Part shown: piece after piece, positions 44,919 to 53,385 of the stretch
How the letters are laid out: every line of letters begins with the position of its first letter
Numbering within the stretch: the first letter of the stretch is position 1
Assembly: GCF_016908495.1 (NCBI RefSeq)
Contig: NZ_JAFBDZ010000005.1
Coordinates: 186,001-250,000, forward strand
Origin: Rossellomorea pakistanensis
Lineage (GTDB): Bacteria > Bacillota > Bacilli > Bacillales > Bacillaceae_B
Direction: 5' to 3'
Length of the DNA: 64,000 bases
Notes under the pieces: model-generated
Told to the model about the DNA's origin: nothing
The model's input: the letters and a program-made list of their open reading frames with translations, nothing else
Databases searched by the model: none
Position numbers and translations under genes: made by a program

Positions 44919-45371
44919 ATGTTGATTAATCAGGCTGGGCATCAGTTTCTTGATTGGATACCGAAAAAGGAAAGCGAAATCATGAATTTTGAACCATTAG
45001 CAGGCTCGTTTGCTGTTATAAAAGTCGGTGAAGAGTTTCTCATCTGCTTTAATAAATGGCGTCAACAGTGGGAATTACCAGCAGGAAAAAGAGAAGGAAC
45101 AGAAACGCCAGCAGAATGTGCCATTCGAGAGCTTTATGAAGAAACGACTCAAAAGGTAGCTTCATTAGAATTCCTCGGATTAGCAAAAATACAAAAGAGG
45201 AATGGTGATGTTAAATATAATCCTGTTTTTTATGGAGAACAGAAGAGTCTTACTAGCTTTGAAGAGAACGAAGAAATGAGTGCGATTCAACTATGGGATT
45301 TAGCAGCTCCTGTTCAACCGTTTGATCCAGTAGACAGAAGGATTTTAGAAGAAGTGAGAAAAAGAAGGTAA
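44919..45371 (+). CDS. NUDIX hydrolase
   Basis: A 150-residue single-domain NUDIX protein. The box is GKREGTETPAECAIRELYEE then TTQ, with the catalytic glutamates intact but Thr where Gly is standard. The strand PLAGSFAVIKVGEEFLICFN precedes it and QWELPAGKREG leads into it. It directly follows the NUDIX-GNAT gene in one operon. Substrate unknown; the shared loss of the box glycine in both neighbours is unusual. Confidence 0.85.
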   Translation: MLINQAGHQFLDWIPKKESEIMNFEPLAGSFAVIKVGEEFLICFNKWRQQWELPAGKREGTETPAECAIRELYEETTQKVASLEFLGLAKIQKRNGDVKYNPVFYGEQKSLTSFEENEEMSAIQLWDLAAPVQPFDPVDRRILEEVRKRR

Positions 45372-45400
45372 CCTGAGGCTGCCTTCTTATAAAATTTTTC
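45363..45400 (+). terminator. Terminator of the NUDIX operon
   Basis: AAGAAGG pairs with CCTTCTT, then ATAAAATTTTT; the stem begins in the last codons. Confidence 0.65.
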
Positions 45401-45484
45401 ACTTTGAAAAGGTTATGGTTTTTTTATTAGTATTGTGTCTTTTGAATAGCGAAATAGCTAATTTAAGCGAATCTGTCTGTTAGA

Positions 45485-45943
45485 TCAAGCTTCCTTTTCA
45501 ATACGTGCTACAAGCTTTACATCGACATTCCCTTTAATGGCTCTTGTAATCATACAAGAAGCCTCCGCTTTTTCAGCAAGCTTTTGTGCAAGCTGCACTT
45601 GTTTATCGGTTGCCTCTTGGTGGAGAACGAGATGTGGTCGATGAATGATTTTCTTGTAGGTAATAACACCGTTCATCTCCTCGACAATCCCCTCTGAGTC
45701 CATGGTAAGGCTCATTTTATGAATCTTACTTCGTTCAAGCATAGCTGCTAGAGTAATAATGTAACAGGTTGCAGCTGCCCCCAGCAACATTTCATCTGGA
45801 TTTGTTCCGATCCCTGGACCGTTCATTTCTGGCGGAATCGAAATCTGTGTTTTAAGGTTCTCCGCTTCAATATTTCCTATATCATTCCGTAACCCTGGCC
45901 AATAAGCTTTTAAATGAAAATGATGTTCTGACAATTTTTTCAC
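45485..45943 (-). CDS. OsmC/Ohr family peroxiredoxin-like protein
   Basis: A 152-residue OsmC-like protein. The two reactive cysteines are in GAAATCYIITLAAML and AEASCMITRAIKGN, as in thiol-dependent organic-hydroperoxide reductases. The start SEHHFHLKAYWPGLRNDIGNI belongs to the Firmicute branch typified by the S. aureus YhfA/SACOL1771 protein. It detoxifies organic peroxides. It is monocistronic; GGAAGGTG precedes the ATG. Confidence 0.88.
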   Translation of the reverse strand: MKKLSEHHFHLKAYWPGLRNDIGNIEAENLKTQISIPPEMNGPGIGTNPDEMLLGAAATCYIITLAAMLERSKIHKMSLTMDSEGIVEEMNGVITYKKIIHRPHLVLHQEATDKQVQLAQKLAEKAEASCMITRAIKGNVDVKLVARIEKEA

Positions 45944-45984
45944 ACCTTCCTTGACATGCCCTCGTTATAAACCCACATTCTATA

Positions 45985-46012
45985 AAAGAATTCTCCCAAA
46001 AGAGGGAGAATT
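45985..46012 (-). terminator. Terminator of the endonuclease gene
   Basis: On the minus strand AATTCTCCC pairs with GGGAGAATT, followed by CTTTTATA. Confidence 0.75.
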
Positions 46013-46091
46013 AATCAAACGTTTGTTTAGTTGTTATCATTGTCAATGAAAGGATAGCAGTGTAGAAATTTGATTGTTTATATATCTTCCA

Positions 46092-47267
46092 TCACCAGAT
46101 CATTTCCACGAATTCAGGGTGATCAATGAAGGGATTCCGATTTCCTTGGTAGTCTTCATAAATAATATTGTTACGGCGGCGTTCAAAGTCGTCAACAGGA
46201 TCTTGTTGGTGCCATTCAAGAAGGACAGAAAGTTTTCCATGATAAGGATTGCTTCCGTTGTTCACTTGGTTATTCAGTTCAAGATCGACTTCATCACTTA
46301 CATCTCCTTCATAGCGAACCGCCATATAGAATAGCATTCGGGCAACGTCCCCTTTTACGCTATCCCGCGGTTCCCATGAATCACTATCATGGTAGTTCCC
46401 AGGTGCTTCCTCATGAGGAGATCCACCATTATCAAAGTCTAGATTACCACGTGAAGAATTAACTGTCACATCTGTCGGTCTCAAATGGTGGATGTCCGTT
46501 CCAGCACCCATTGATGTACCAAAATCTCCATGAGATTTTGCCCACACATGCTCACGGTTCCAGTCATCAATATTACCACCATTCAATCGTTCTGATTGTG
46601 AACGACCAGAATAAAGTAATATGACATTGTTAGGATTATTAGGGTCTTCATCAGTATTTCGTAATGCTTCCCATACATCGCTATAGGATAGCTCTTGGTG
46701 ATCATCGATAATATCGTGAAGACTTTGTTTTAAAGCCGCTCCTGATTTTCCTTCAGCTGGTTGATAATACTCTTCGTAACTTGGTGGATCTGTTGGTTCA
46801 CCTGGATCACTTCCACCGTTATCAACGCTTTCAATCTTTGATGCCGATTTTACTCCAGCATGTGCAAAGTAATCGGTCAATTCACCTGTCACTTTAATCT
46901 TACCACCCATTAGCTCAGGATTACTTTGTAAACCAAAGGCAGAGCGAAAGGAAGATGGTATTTGAATATAGATCATGTTAGATGTGTCCGTTTCTGAAGC
47001 TGAGTCTGCAAGTGCGAGTGCATAGTCGCTAGGAAACTGACTCTTGGTCACATTATTTTCTGAAATGGGTTGACCCGCAATATACCCTTCTACAGTAGCT
47101 GTAGTCCCATCTTGATTAGTGATAGCTTCATCCACTGTGAAAGGTGAATCCCAAGAACCACTGCCAGCTGCTTTCATTTGACTTGAAGGTGCTGGACTAC
47201 AACCGAAAGTAAATAACATAAGAACAATAAATAACAACGACGTTTTTCTAGTGGAATTCAAGATCAT
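46092..47267 (-). CDS. Lipoprotein endonuclease I (Bsn/YurI-like) with DUF6359-type OB domain
   Basis: A 391-residue surface nuclease. The signal peptide has lipobox FTFGC near residue 23. Residues 40-150 form an OB-like domain (GSWDSPFTVDEAITNQDG; VEGYIAGQPIS; GGKIKVTGELTDYF). The catalytic endonuclease I domain follows, with NREHVWAKSHGDFG, DIHHLRPTD and SSRGNLDFDNGG; the histidine in REHVW is the general base of this beta-beta-alpha-metal fold. It degrades DNA or RNA outside the cell for nutrient use, as B. subtilis YurI does; here it is membrane-anchored. Confidence 0.9.
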   Translation of the reverse strand: MILNSTRKTSLLFIVLMLFTFGCSPAPSSQMKAAGSGSWDSPFTVDEAITNQDGTTATVEGYIAGQPISENNVTKSQFPSDYALALADSASETDTSNMIYIQIPSSFRSAFGLQSNPELMGGKIKVTGELTDYFAHAGVKSASKIESVDNGGSDPGEPTDPPSYEEYYQPAEGKSGAALKQSLHDIIDDHQELSYSDVWEALRNTDEDPNNPNNVILLYSGRSQSERLNGGNIDDWNREHVWAKSHGDFGTSMGAGTDIHHLRPTDVTVNSSRGNLDFDNGGSPHEEAPGNYHDSDSWEPRDSVKGDVARMLFYMAVRYEGDVSDEVDLELNNQVNNGSNPYHGKLSVLLEWHQQDPVDDFERRRNNIIYEDYQGNRNPFIDHPEFVEMIW

Positions 47268-47393
47268 CTTTCGTTTCCTCCCTATGTAAAGAATTACTTT
47301 AAGAGTACAACAAGAATCAAGGCGATAGGGTTAAAATAATGTAAATGACCAAAGTTGGTTCTTTGGGCTTAGTCATCAGGATTCATCGAAAGT

Positions 47394-47660
47394 TGAGCCT
47401 TTAGGATAGGTAGAGTTATGAGATAGGAATCTTCCATGATTAAAGTCATAATTGCAGCGAAAAAGCTAGAATGAGGTATTCCGAAAAGTGAGGGTTAAGC
47501 CTTAAAACAGAGCATAAAATGAAATGAGGTCATCAAACGAGAGGTCCTGAAAAAGGATGAAAACGAAAATGAGGACTTCAATGTGGCCGAATGAGACCAT
47601 GAAAAAGTGGAAAAGCGAAAAGAGGACCTCAAAAAAGTCGTGTGAAGCCTAAAACAAAAA
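47394..47660. repeat. GAGGTCC array, second locus with about 51 bp unit
   Basis: Clear units start at 47541, 47593 and 47643 (52 and 50 bp apart), each containing AGGxCC, TGAAAAA, GCGAAAA and the GAGGACCTCA-like word; weaker words at 47394, 47419, 47473 and 47490 extend the array upstream. It lies between divergent genes. The rest of the gap (47661-47790) shows nothing assignable. Confidence 0.68.
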
Positions 47661-47807
47661 GGAGTGTTTATTTCCGTCGAAGAAGTTTGGCTAAGTGATT
47701 GCATACCCATTGATTGGGGAATGGTAATTTTTGGTGACCGATTATGATAAACATCACACTTGGTATTACTCTTCAAATGGTTATATCGATAAAAAGGAGG
47801 GGGTTAT

Positions 47808-48611
47808 ATGCCTTATTTTACAGTAGAGAAACAAGTAAACCTTTACTATGAGGAAAGTGGAAGTGGAATACCAGTTATTTTTCTTCATGGAGTGTGGATG
47901 AGCAGTCGATTCTTTCATGAGCAGCCTTGCTATTTTAGTAAAAACCACCGCGTGATTACCCTGGATTTCCGTAGTCATGGAGAATCTTCAAAAGTTGAAT
48001 ACGGTCATACAATTTCACAATATGCTAGAGACTTACATGCTTTTATCGAAGGTTTAGGGCTAAAGGAGGTTGTTCTTGTCGGCTGGTCGATGGGAGCCTT
48101 TGTAGCTTGGGAATATCTATCTCAATTTGGTGAAGAAAATGTAAAAGGGTCTGTCATTGTTGATGAGTTAGCCTCTGATTTCAAATGGGCGGATTTTCCG
48201 ATGGGAGCATTTGATTTCCCGGCACTCATGGGTATTATGAGAGAAATTCAAGAAAATCGAATTGGATTCCTTCAAGGCTTCCTGCCCCTCATGTTTAAAG
48301 CTGATGTAACTATAGAGCAAATGAAATGGATGATGGATGAAGTCACAAAGGTACCTGAATCGGTTGCTAGCGCGATCCTCTTTGATCAATCAGTTGTTGA
48401 TTATCGTGAACACCTCGGAAACGTTAACGTTCCCACGCTTCTTTGTTTTGGTCGAGAGGAGAAATTGATTCCATTGGCTGCCGGGGAGTATCTAAAAGAA
48501 AATCTAAAAAATTCAGAGCTGATCATTTTTGAAAACAGCTGTCATTGTCCATTCTTAGAAGAAAGTGATAAATTCAATAAGGTGGTCGATGAATTTATTT
48601 CTTCTTTGTGA
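47808..48611 (+). CDS. Alpha/beta hydrolase
   Basis: A 267-residue alpha/beta hydrolase. The nucleophile S94 is in VGWSMGAF, the oxyanion HGVW follows VIFLHG, and the C-terminal FENSCHCPFLEESDKF carries the histidine. Acid residue probably in CFGREEKLIP. Similar to Bacillus non-haem chloroperoxidase or esterase-type enzymes; the substrate cannot be named. AAGGAGGGGG precedes the ATG. Confidence 0.88.
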   Translation: MPYFTVEKQVNLYYEESGSGIPVIFLHGVWMSSRFFHEQPCYFSKNHRVITLDFRSHGESSKVEYGHTISQYARDLHAFIEGLGLKEVVLVGWSMGAFVAWEYLSQFGEENVKGSVIVDELASDFKWADFPMGAFDFPALMGIMREIQENRIGFLQGFLPLMFKADVTIEQMKWMMDEVTKVPESVASAILFDQSVVDYREHLGNVNVPTLLCFGREEKLIPLAAGEYLKENLKNSELIIFENSCHCPFLEESDKFNKVVDEFISSL

Positions 48612-48692
48612 TTTGTAAGATGAACTTCTCCAATAGAGATTGGAATCACTTTGTACGGACATCCGGAATGGAGGAGTCTCACCTTTCTTTTT

Positions 48693-48806
48693 GGCTGTTT
48701 TCGTAAACATTTGTTGTTTGAAAAGGGGTAAGTTTGTTTCTGCTTCAAACAACCTTTTTACAAACATTTATGTTTTTAAAAAACAACAATCTTATAGAAA
48801 ACAGCC
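48693..48806. repeat. Inverted-repeat element lacking the GC-rich core
   Basis: GGCTGTTTTC and GAAAACAGCC, then TGTTGTT and AACAACA, define a 114 bp inverted repeat. The same termini (GGCTCTTTTCG, AACAACAATC) bound the 228 bp element at 55197-55424, which contains an added GC-rich core. This copy looks like an internally deleted version. Confidence 0.62.
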
Positions 48807-48872
48807 TTCTTGTTTAAACCGAAATAGCTAGGGAGATGGAATACCTAATCCTATGTTTAAGGGGGGACTAAT

Positions 48873-49469
48873 TTGAAGGAAATACAGCGTTATGAGTTAA
48901 TAGGGAAAGAGTTTTTTCAGTTGTCAACACTCGAACTTGCTAAAGCGTTGCTTGGTTGTTTATTAGTGAAGGAAAGTAAAGAGGGGGTCGCTTCAGGGTA
49001 TATTGTTGAAACGGAAGCCTATATGGGACCGTTAGACAGAGCAGCACATAGCTATAATAATAGAAGAACAAAACGGACGGAAGTCATGTTTGGTGAAGCA
49101 GGTCTTGTATATACATATGTGATGCATACTCATTGTTTAGTGAATGTAGTAAGTGGAGAGATAGATAGGCCAGAGGCGGTATTAATTAGAGCTGTTGAAC
49201 CCTTCGAAGGACTTGAGCTCATGTATAAAAGAAGGGGAATGATGAAGGAGACGAATTTAACGAGTGGACCAGGTAAATTAACAAAGGCACTTGGAATAAG
49301 TAGAGAAGACTACGGACGAAATTTTTATGAACCTCCTTTATTTATAGCGAAGGGGTACACACCAGATTCGATATCTTCTGGAAAAAGGATTGGGATCGAA
49401 AACTCTGGAGAAGCAAAGGATTATCCTTGGCGATTTTGGATTACAGATAATCCCTTTCGCTCAAGATAA
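48873..49469 (+). CDS. 3-methyladenine DNA glycosylase (AAG/MPG family)
   Basis: A 198-residue DNA repair glycosylase removing alkylated purines. Landmarks are GCLLVKESKEGVASGYIVETEAYMG (catalytic Glu in VETEAY), RTKRTEVMFGEAGLVYTYVMHT and SGPGKLTKALGI. The start is TTG with AAGGGGGGAC upstream. It is monocistronic, with a strong terminator after it. Length is normal for the Bacillus family. Confidence 0.94.
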   Translation: MKEIQRYELIGKEFFQLSTLELAKALLGCLLVKESKEGVASGYIVETEAYMGPLDRAAHSYNNRRTKRTEVMFGEAGLVYTYVMHTHCLVNVVSGEIDRPEAVLIRAVEPFEGLELMYKRRGMMKETNLTSGPGKLTKALGISREDYGRNFYEPPLFIAKGYTPDSISSGKRIGIENSGEAKDYPWRFWITDNPFRSR

Positions 49470-49527
49470 GAATTAGGTTTACTGAGACAGGAATTCATTG
49501 ATCATTGTCGAATTAGTTTAGACATAG

Positions 49528-49562
49528 AAAAAGCGAACTAGAATCCGCTAGTTCGCTTTTTT
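49528..49562 (+). terminator. Terminator of the glycosylase gene
   Basis: AAAAGCGAACTAG pairs with CTAGTTCGCTTTT, then TT. Confidence 0.9.
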
Positions 49563-49659
49563 AGTAAAGATATCTTTAATAGTAACTTGCAACATCACAA
49601 GTGAAAGGTTCATTCTAATATGAACTGATAATACAGCCGCGGGCACTTCTATTAGAGGG

Positions 49660-49761
49660 TCGTTTGAATAACCTAAACGACGTAAGCCCTACCTCTCTTA
49701 CATCCTTACGGCTCCGAAGCCGATCCAGTGTGAATAAGTCTAAAATCAAATGCATTTTAGA
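49660..49761. other. Cluster of four perfect hairpins, structured RNA candidate
   Basis: Four consecutive dyads: GTCGTTT/AAACGAC, GTAAG/CTTAC, CGGCT/AGCCG with a CCGA loop, and TCTAAAA/TTTTAGA. They precede the GNAT gene by about 100 bp. The density of compensating stems in a short GC-richer patch points to RNA, either a leader of the acetyltransferase or an independent RNA. No known class was recognised. Confidence 0.45.
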
Positions 49762-49864
49762 AATGCAATTATTATCTATATATTTCACGTGTGATATTTG
49801 TAAAGTTAAAATATCATTATACATTGAATTTGGGCTGTTGTCAACTATTACAAGGGGGAGTTTT

Positions 49865-50401
49865 ATGTTACCAGAATTAAGAACAGATAATTTGATTTTA
49901 CGAGAGATAACAGAACAAGATGCTCAAGCATTATTTGAATATTTCTCTTCTGACAAAGCTATGCAATTTTATGGAATGAATCCACTAACTACTTTAGAAC
50001 AAATGAAAAACATCGTAAAAGGGATGGCTTCAGGATATGAAAAAAAGCAAGCGATTCGCTGGGGAATTCAATTAAAGGATCAACAAGAACTCATAGGGAC
50101 GATTGGATTTAACAATTGGAGTAATCTACATAAAAAAGCGGAACTCGGATATGATCTAAACCCGCGCTATTGGAGAAAAGGGTATATGTTTGAGGCGATA
50201 TCAAAGGTCATTCAATTTGGATTTGAAGAAATTTTATTAAATCGAATCGGCGCATTTGTTTATCTAGATAACGAAGCATCCAATCGGATTTTAGAAAAAA
50301 TCGGATTCCATCAAGAAGGGATTCTAAAAGACTATTATTTTTCATATGACAGGTACCATGATGTGTATGTTTATCGCCTTTTACAATCTGAATTTTTATA
50401 G
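49865..50401 (+). CDS. RimJ/RimL-type GNAT N-acetyltransferase
   Basis: A 178-residue acetyltransferase. It starts LPELRTDNLILREITEQDAQ, has the acetyl-CoA loop in NPRYWRKGYMFEAISKVIQF and ends with ASNRILEKIGFHQEGILKDY, all typical of the RimJ/RimL ribosomal-protein or antibiotic acetyltransferase branch. The ATG at 49865 follows AAGGGGGAG; a longer reading from 49664 runs back through the hairpin region and is rejected. The upstream structured region may regulate it. Confidence 0.88.
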   Translation: MLPELRTDNLILREITEQDAQALFEYFSSDKAMQFYGMNPLTTLEQMKNIVKGMASGYEKKQAIRWGIQLKDQQELIGTIGFNNWSNLHKKAELGYDLNPRYWRKGYMFEAISKVIQFGFEEILLNRIGAFVYLDNEASNRILEKIGFHQEGILKDYYFSYDRYHDVYVYRLLQSEFL

Positions 50402-50423
50402 AATAGTATGCGACTGTCACGAT

Positions 50424-50511
50424 AGGGGCAGGAACCACTTTGTTGCCTATATACAGAAGGTTTCTTGAAGGGGACTACTATGTATTGAAGTTGTGGTTCC
50501 TCCCCCTTTAG
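50424..50511 (+). terminator. Long hairpin, likely terminator or MITE-like element
   Basis: AGGGG-CA-GGAACCAC pairs with GTGGTTCC-TC-CCCCT across a 54-base loop that has its own ATACA/TGTAT pairing; TTTAGTTTT follows. Unusually long for a simple terminator. Confidence 0.55.
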
Positions 50512-50547
50512 TTTTAGTGATTCCTTTTTGATTCGTTCACCTACCAA

Positions 50548-50662
50548 TTAACATGTGCGTAGATTTAAAGTCTCGTGCATTTCCTAGGCTTTCTCGAGCA
50601 TGAAATTAGATTCTTGTGCATTTGCAAGTCGTTTTCGTGCATAAAATAAAAAAGTTGTGCAT
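50548..50662 (-). repeat. TGCAC-core phased array, inverted copy 2
   Basis: On the minus strand this 115 bp block repeats 637-751 without gaps, with cores 20-21 bp apart. It lies between convergent genes. The remaining sequence to 50860 has loosely repeated GCAGGAAAA/TCCGGAAAA words but no gene. Confidence 0.75.
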
Positions 50663-50861
50663 TACTACATTAAAGACAAGGAAAAGGGAGATTCTCCTTA
50701 TAGGTGGAGCGAGCTAAAATAAGGTATCGTATGAATTCTAATAGAAAAACAAAGAATGAGTGGTAAATTTAACAAAATTAGTGCAGGAAAACAGTGGTGT
50801 AGCAGGAAAATGTTTTGTCCGAAAAAGAAAAATCCGGAAAATGAATAATTAAAAACTAGCC

Positions 50862-50892
50862 GTCTGATAGTAGAAAAATGGACTTATCAGAC
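50862..50892 (-). terminator. Terminator of the phosphodiesterase gene
   Basis: On the minus strand GTCTGATA pairs with TATCAGAC; GGCTAGTTTTT follows. Confidence 0.82.
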
Positions 50893-50926
50893 AGCCCATT
50901 ACTTTTAAAATAAGGTTGCATACTTT

Positions 50927-51868
50927 TCAATACCCCATTTCATGTAAAACCTCTAAAAGCAGATCAGGTCTGTTCGTTAAAATTCCATCTGCCCCAGCAT
51001 CGAGGAGCTGTCTCATTGTCTTTTTATCATCAATCGTCCAATAATGAATTGTAACACCGTGGCGATGAGCCCCTTTGATGAGGCTTTTTTTACTTAAGTC
51101 AAAGATGCTTTCCTGGGTAGGAATTTGATGAACATCTGCTTGTGGACGGTAGAAGCCGGGAAGAAACAGCTTTTGTAGTAGCACAAATTTTGTTACTTCC
51201 TGTTTTCCTGAAGCAACTGCCGTTTTCTCATGGGAATAAGTCTTAAAAAGTTCTATGATTTCTTGATCAAATGAAGCAACCAAGACCTGTTCTTCCTTAT
51301 TGTATTTTTTTATGAGCTGCCAAAGCTTATTACTGATTTCCTTGAGGCGTTCGGGGGGATTATCATCTTTGATCTCGATTTCGATTCTCAAATTTGGGAA
51401 TTGTTGAAACACCTCCTCAACAGTAGGGATTTGAACACCTTTATTCCGATACGAATAATTCCCTTGTAAATCTTTGAAGTAATAGCCGGCATCTAATTCT
51501 TGCACTTCTTTAAGAGTCAGATCAGCTACAAAACCTTTACCGTTTGTCGTTCGGTCTACTGTCGGGTCATGAATGGTCACTAAATGTCCATCTTTTGTAA
51601 TATGAATGTCCGTTTCTAAAACATCAACACCCATTTCTGCTGCTTTTTTAAATGCAGCCATTGTATTTGAGGGAGTAAGTAATTCTCCACCCTGGTGCGC
51701 GATAACAAGAGGCCCTTCGTTTTTGAAAAATGGTTTTTCTTCTAATTTTTTATCCTTCCAACTATTGGCGATGATAAACGGTCCTGCCAATAGAAATAAC
51801 AATAATACTATAATAGATTTTTTCTTTTTTTTGGTTGGTGAGAATGGGATTTGGGCTTTCACGCTCAT
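50927..51868 (-). CDS. Membrane-anchored glycerophosphodiester phosphodiesterase
   Basis: A 313-residue GDPD-family protein. A lysine-rich start and one membrane helix (residues 18-37) place the TIM-barrel domain outside the cell. Metal and catalytic residues appear in VIAHQGGELLTPSNTMAAF, DVLETDIHITKDGHLVTIHD and IEIEIKDD. In most relatives the first motif is HRG; here it reads HQGG, losing the arginine. It hydrolyses glycerophosphodiesters, perhaps from lipid or teichoic acid turnover. TTTCATAGTGGAG-type upstream sequence gives only a modest ribosome site on the minus strand (GGAAA). Confidence 0.88.
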   Translation of the reverse strand: MSVKAQIPFSPTKKKKKSIIVLLLFLLAGPFIIANSWKDKKLEEKPFFKNEGPLVIAHQGGELLTPSNTMAAFKKAAEMGVDVLETDIHITKDGHLVTIHDPTVDRTTNGKGFVADLTLKEVQELDAGYYFKDLQGNYSYRNKGVQIPTVEEVFQQFPNLRIEIEIKDDNPPERLKEISNKLWQLIKKYNKEEQVLVASFDQEIIELFKTYSHEKTAVASGKQEVTKFVLLQKLFLPGFYRPQADVHQIPTQESIFDLSKKSLIKGAHRHGVTIHYWTIDDKKTMRQLLDAGADGILTNRPDLLLEVLHEMGY

Positions 51869-52136
51869 TTTCCTTTCATAGTGGAGATATTTTCATTATA
51901 GAATAGGGGCGAAGAAATATGCGTGATGAATGTTTATTTTACAAAAACTCACTTAAGTCAAAGAGGCATTGTATATGAGAAACCTATATTAATCCTTGTG
52001 AAAAATCCATCTGCTGCTAAAAACCAACTAATCCTATCATATTTGAAGCAATTCCTTTGAGTTCCTTTCTAACTTTCATTATCATTAAGATATATAGGAG
52101 AATGATATCCTCATCAGAAAGGGATGAATAGGTTCG

Positions 52137-53306
52137 ATGAGCGATTTATATAAACCCTTTATTAAAACTAAAAAACAGGAAGAGCTTCTTGATTTAGCAG
52201 GTAATCTTGCTGATCAATTTGCCGAAAGAGCAGAGCAGCATGATCGAGATCAAGTATTTCCTATGGAAAATTTCCAAGATCTTAAAGGTACTGCCTATCC
52301 TCGCTTAACCGTACCAAAAGAATTTGGTGGCGAAGAAATATCATTATATGAATTTGTCTTAATTCAAGAACGGTTGGCTCAAGGGGATGCTTCAACTGCT
52401 TTATCAATTGGCTGGCATTTGGGAAGCTTTATGGAATTAGGAGATAACAGACCGTGGGATGAGAAAGCTTTTCAATCACTTTGTGAACAGGTAGTAGAGA
52501 AAAATTCATTAATTAATAGAGCGGCAACAGAACCTGCAACAGGCAGCCCTACAAGGGGCGGACTTCCTCAAACAAAGGCGATTTTTTCAGAAGGGAAATG
52601 GAGTTTATCTGGTCGAAAAACGTTTACCTCGATGGCGAAAGCATTAGATTATTCCGTCGTGTCCGCAACATTGAATAACACAGAGGAGAAAGGCTGGTTT
52701 CTAGTAGATCATCGTCTCAATGGAGTCAGTATTGAAGAGACCTGGGATACGATTTCTATGCAGGGTACTGGTAGCGATGACCTTGTTTTAAAGGAAGTTA
52801 TACTGGCTGAAGATGCATTAGTGGAAAGGGATTCGAAGGTAGCAAGAGGTTTGTCGCCAAAGGGTTGGCTGCTTCATATTCCTGCATGTTATTTAGGAGT
52901 AGCCTTAGCAGCGAGAAACCATGCGATTCAATTTGCAAAAGAGTATCACCCTAATAGTCTGCCAGGTCCCATTAAAGACGTACCTGAGGTGCAGCGGAAA
53001 ATCGGGGAGATAGAGCTTGAATTATTTAAGTCTCGTCAACTCCTCTATTCTGTTGCAGAAAAATGGGCGAATGAACCTGAAAAAAGGGCGGAAATGGGTC
53101 CAGAATTAGCGGCTGTCAAACATGTGGCGACAAATAGCGCTTCTCATGTCGTAGATATTGCCATGCGTCTTGTTGGAGCAAGAAGTTTATTTCGTTCAAA
53201 TCCCATGCAACGATACTATCGTGATGTTCGAGCAGGCTTGCACAACCCGCCAATGGATGATTCTGTGATCACTATGCTGTCTAAAAAAGCATTAATGGAT
53301 GAATAG
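52137..53306 (+). CDS. Acyl-CoA dehydrogenase family protein (YdbM-like)
   Basis: A 389-residue acyl-CoA dehydrogenase-fold protein. Landmarks are RLTVPKEFGGEEISLYEFVL, GSPTRGGLPQTKAIFSEGKWSLSGRKTFTS and ARSLFRSNPMQRYYRDVRAGLHNPPMDD. The ATEPATGSPT segment replaces the usual TEPxxGSD flavin loop, as in the YdbM/IbD1 branch, members of which include sulphur-compound monooxygenase-like enzymes. So it may be a dehydrogenase or a flavin-dependent monooxygenase. Monocistronic with a terminator. Confidence 0.82.
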   Translation: MSDLYKPFIKTKKQEELLDLAGNLADQFAERAEQHDRDQVFPMENFQDLKGTAYPRLTVPKEFGGEEISLYEFVLIQERLAQGDASTALSIGWHLGSFMELGDNRPWDEKAFQSLCEQVVEKNSLINRAATEPATGSPTRGGLPQTKAIFSEGKWSLSGRKTFTSMAKALDYSVVSATLNNTEEKGWFLVDHRLNGVSIEETWDTISMQGTGSDDLVLKEVILAEDALVERDSKVARGLSPKGWLLHIPACYLGVALAARNHAIQFAKEYHPNSLPGPIKDVPEVQRKIGEIELELFKSRQLLYSVAEKWANEPEKRAEMGPELAAVKHVATNSASHVVDIAMRLVGARSLFRSNPMQRYYRDVRAGLHNPPMDDSVITMLSKKALMDE

Positions 53307-53320
53307 AATATTCACCTTAT

Positions 53321-53357
53321 AAAAGCTTGGATACCTATATATGGTTTCAAGCTTTTT
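53321..53357 (+). terminator. Terminator of the acyl-CoA dehydrogenase gene
   Basis: AAAAGCTTG pairs with CAAGCTTTTT. Confidence 0.82.
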
Positions 53358-53385
53358 CTGTATTTAAATTTTTTAAAGGAAATAA

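Noticed and set aside
46016..46025. Palindrome CAAACGTTTG as an operator of osmC
   Set aside because: It lies between the endonuclease stop and its terminator, upstream of that terminator relative to osmC, so it is not at a promoter; ten AT-rich bases may occur by chance.
47661..47800. Possible gene fragment reading VEEVWLSDCIPIDWGMVIFGD
   Set aside because: It is short, interrupted by stops, and I could not tie it to a family.
49660..49864. N-terminal extension of the GNAT gene, or a T-box leader
   Set aside because: The extension has no family similarity and a good ribosome site stands at 49852; the T-box word and a terminator pair are absent.
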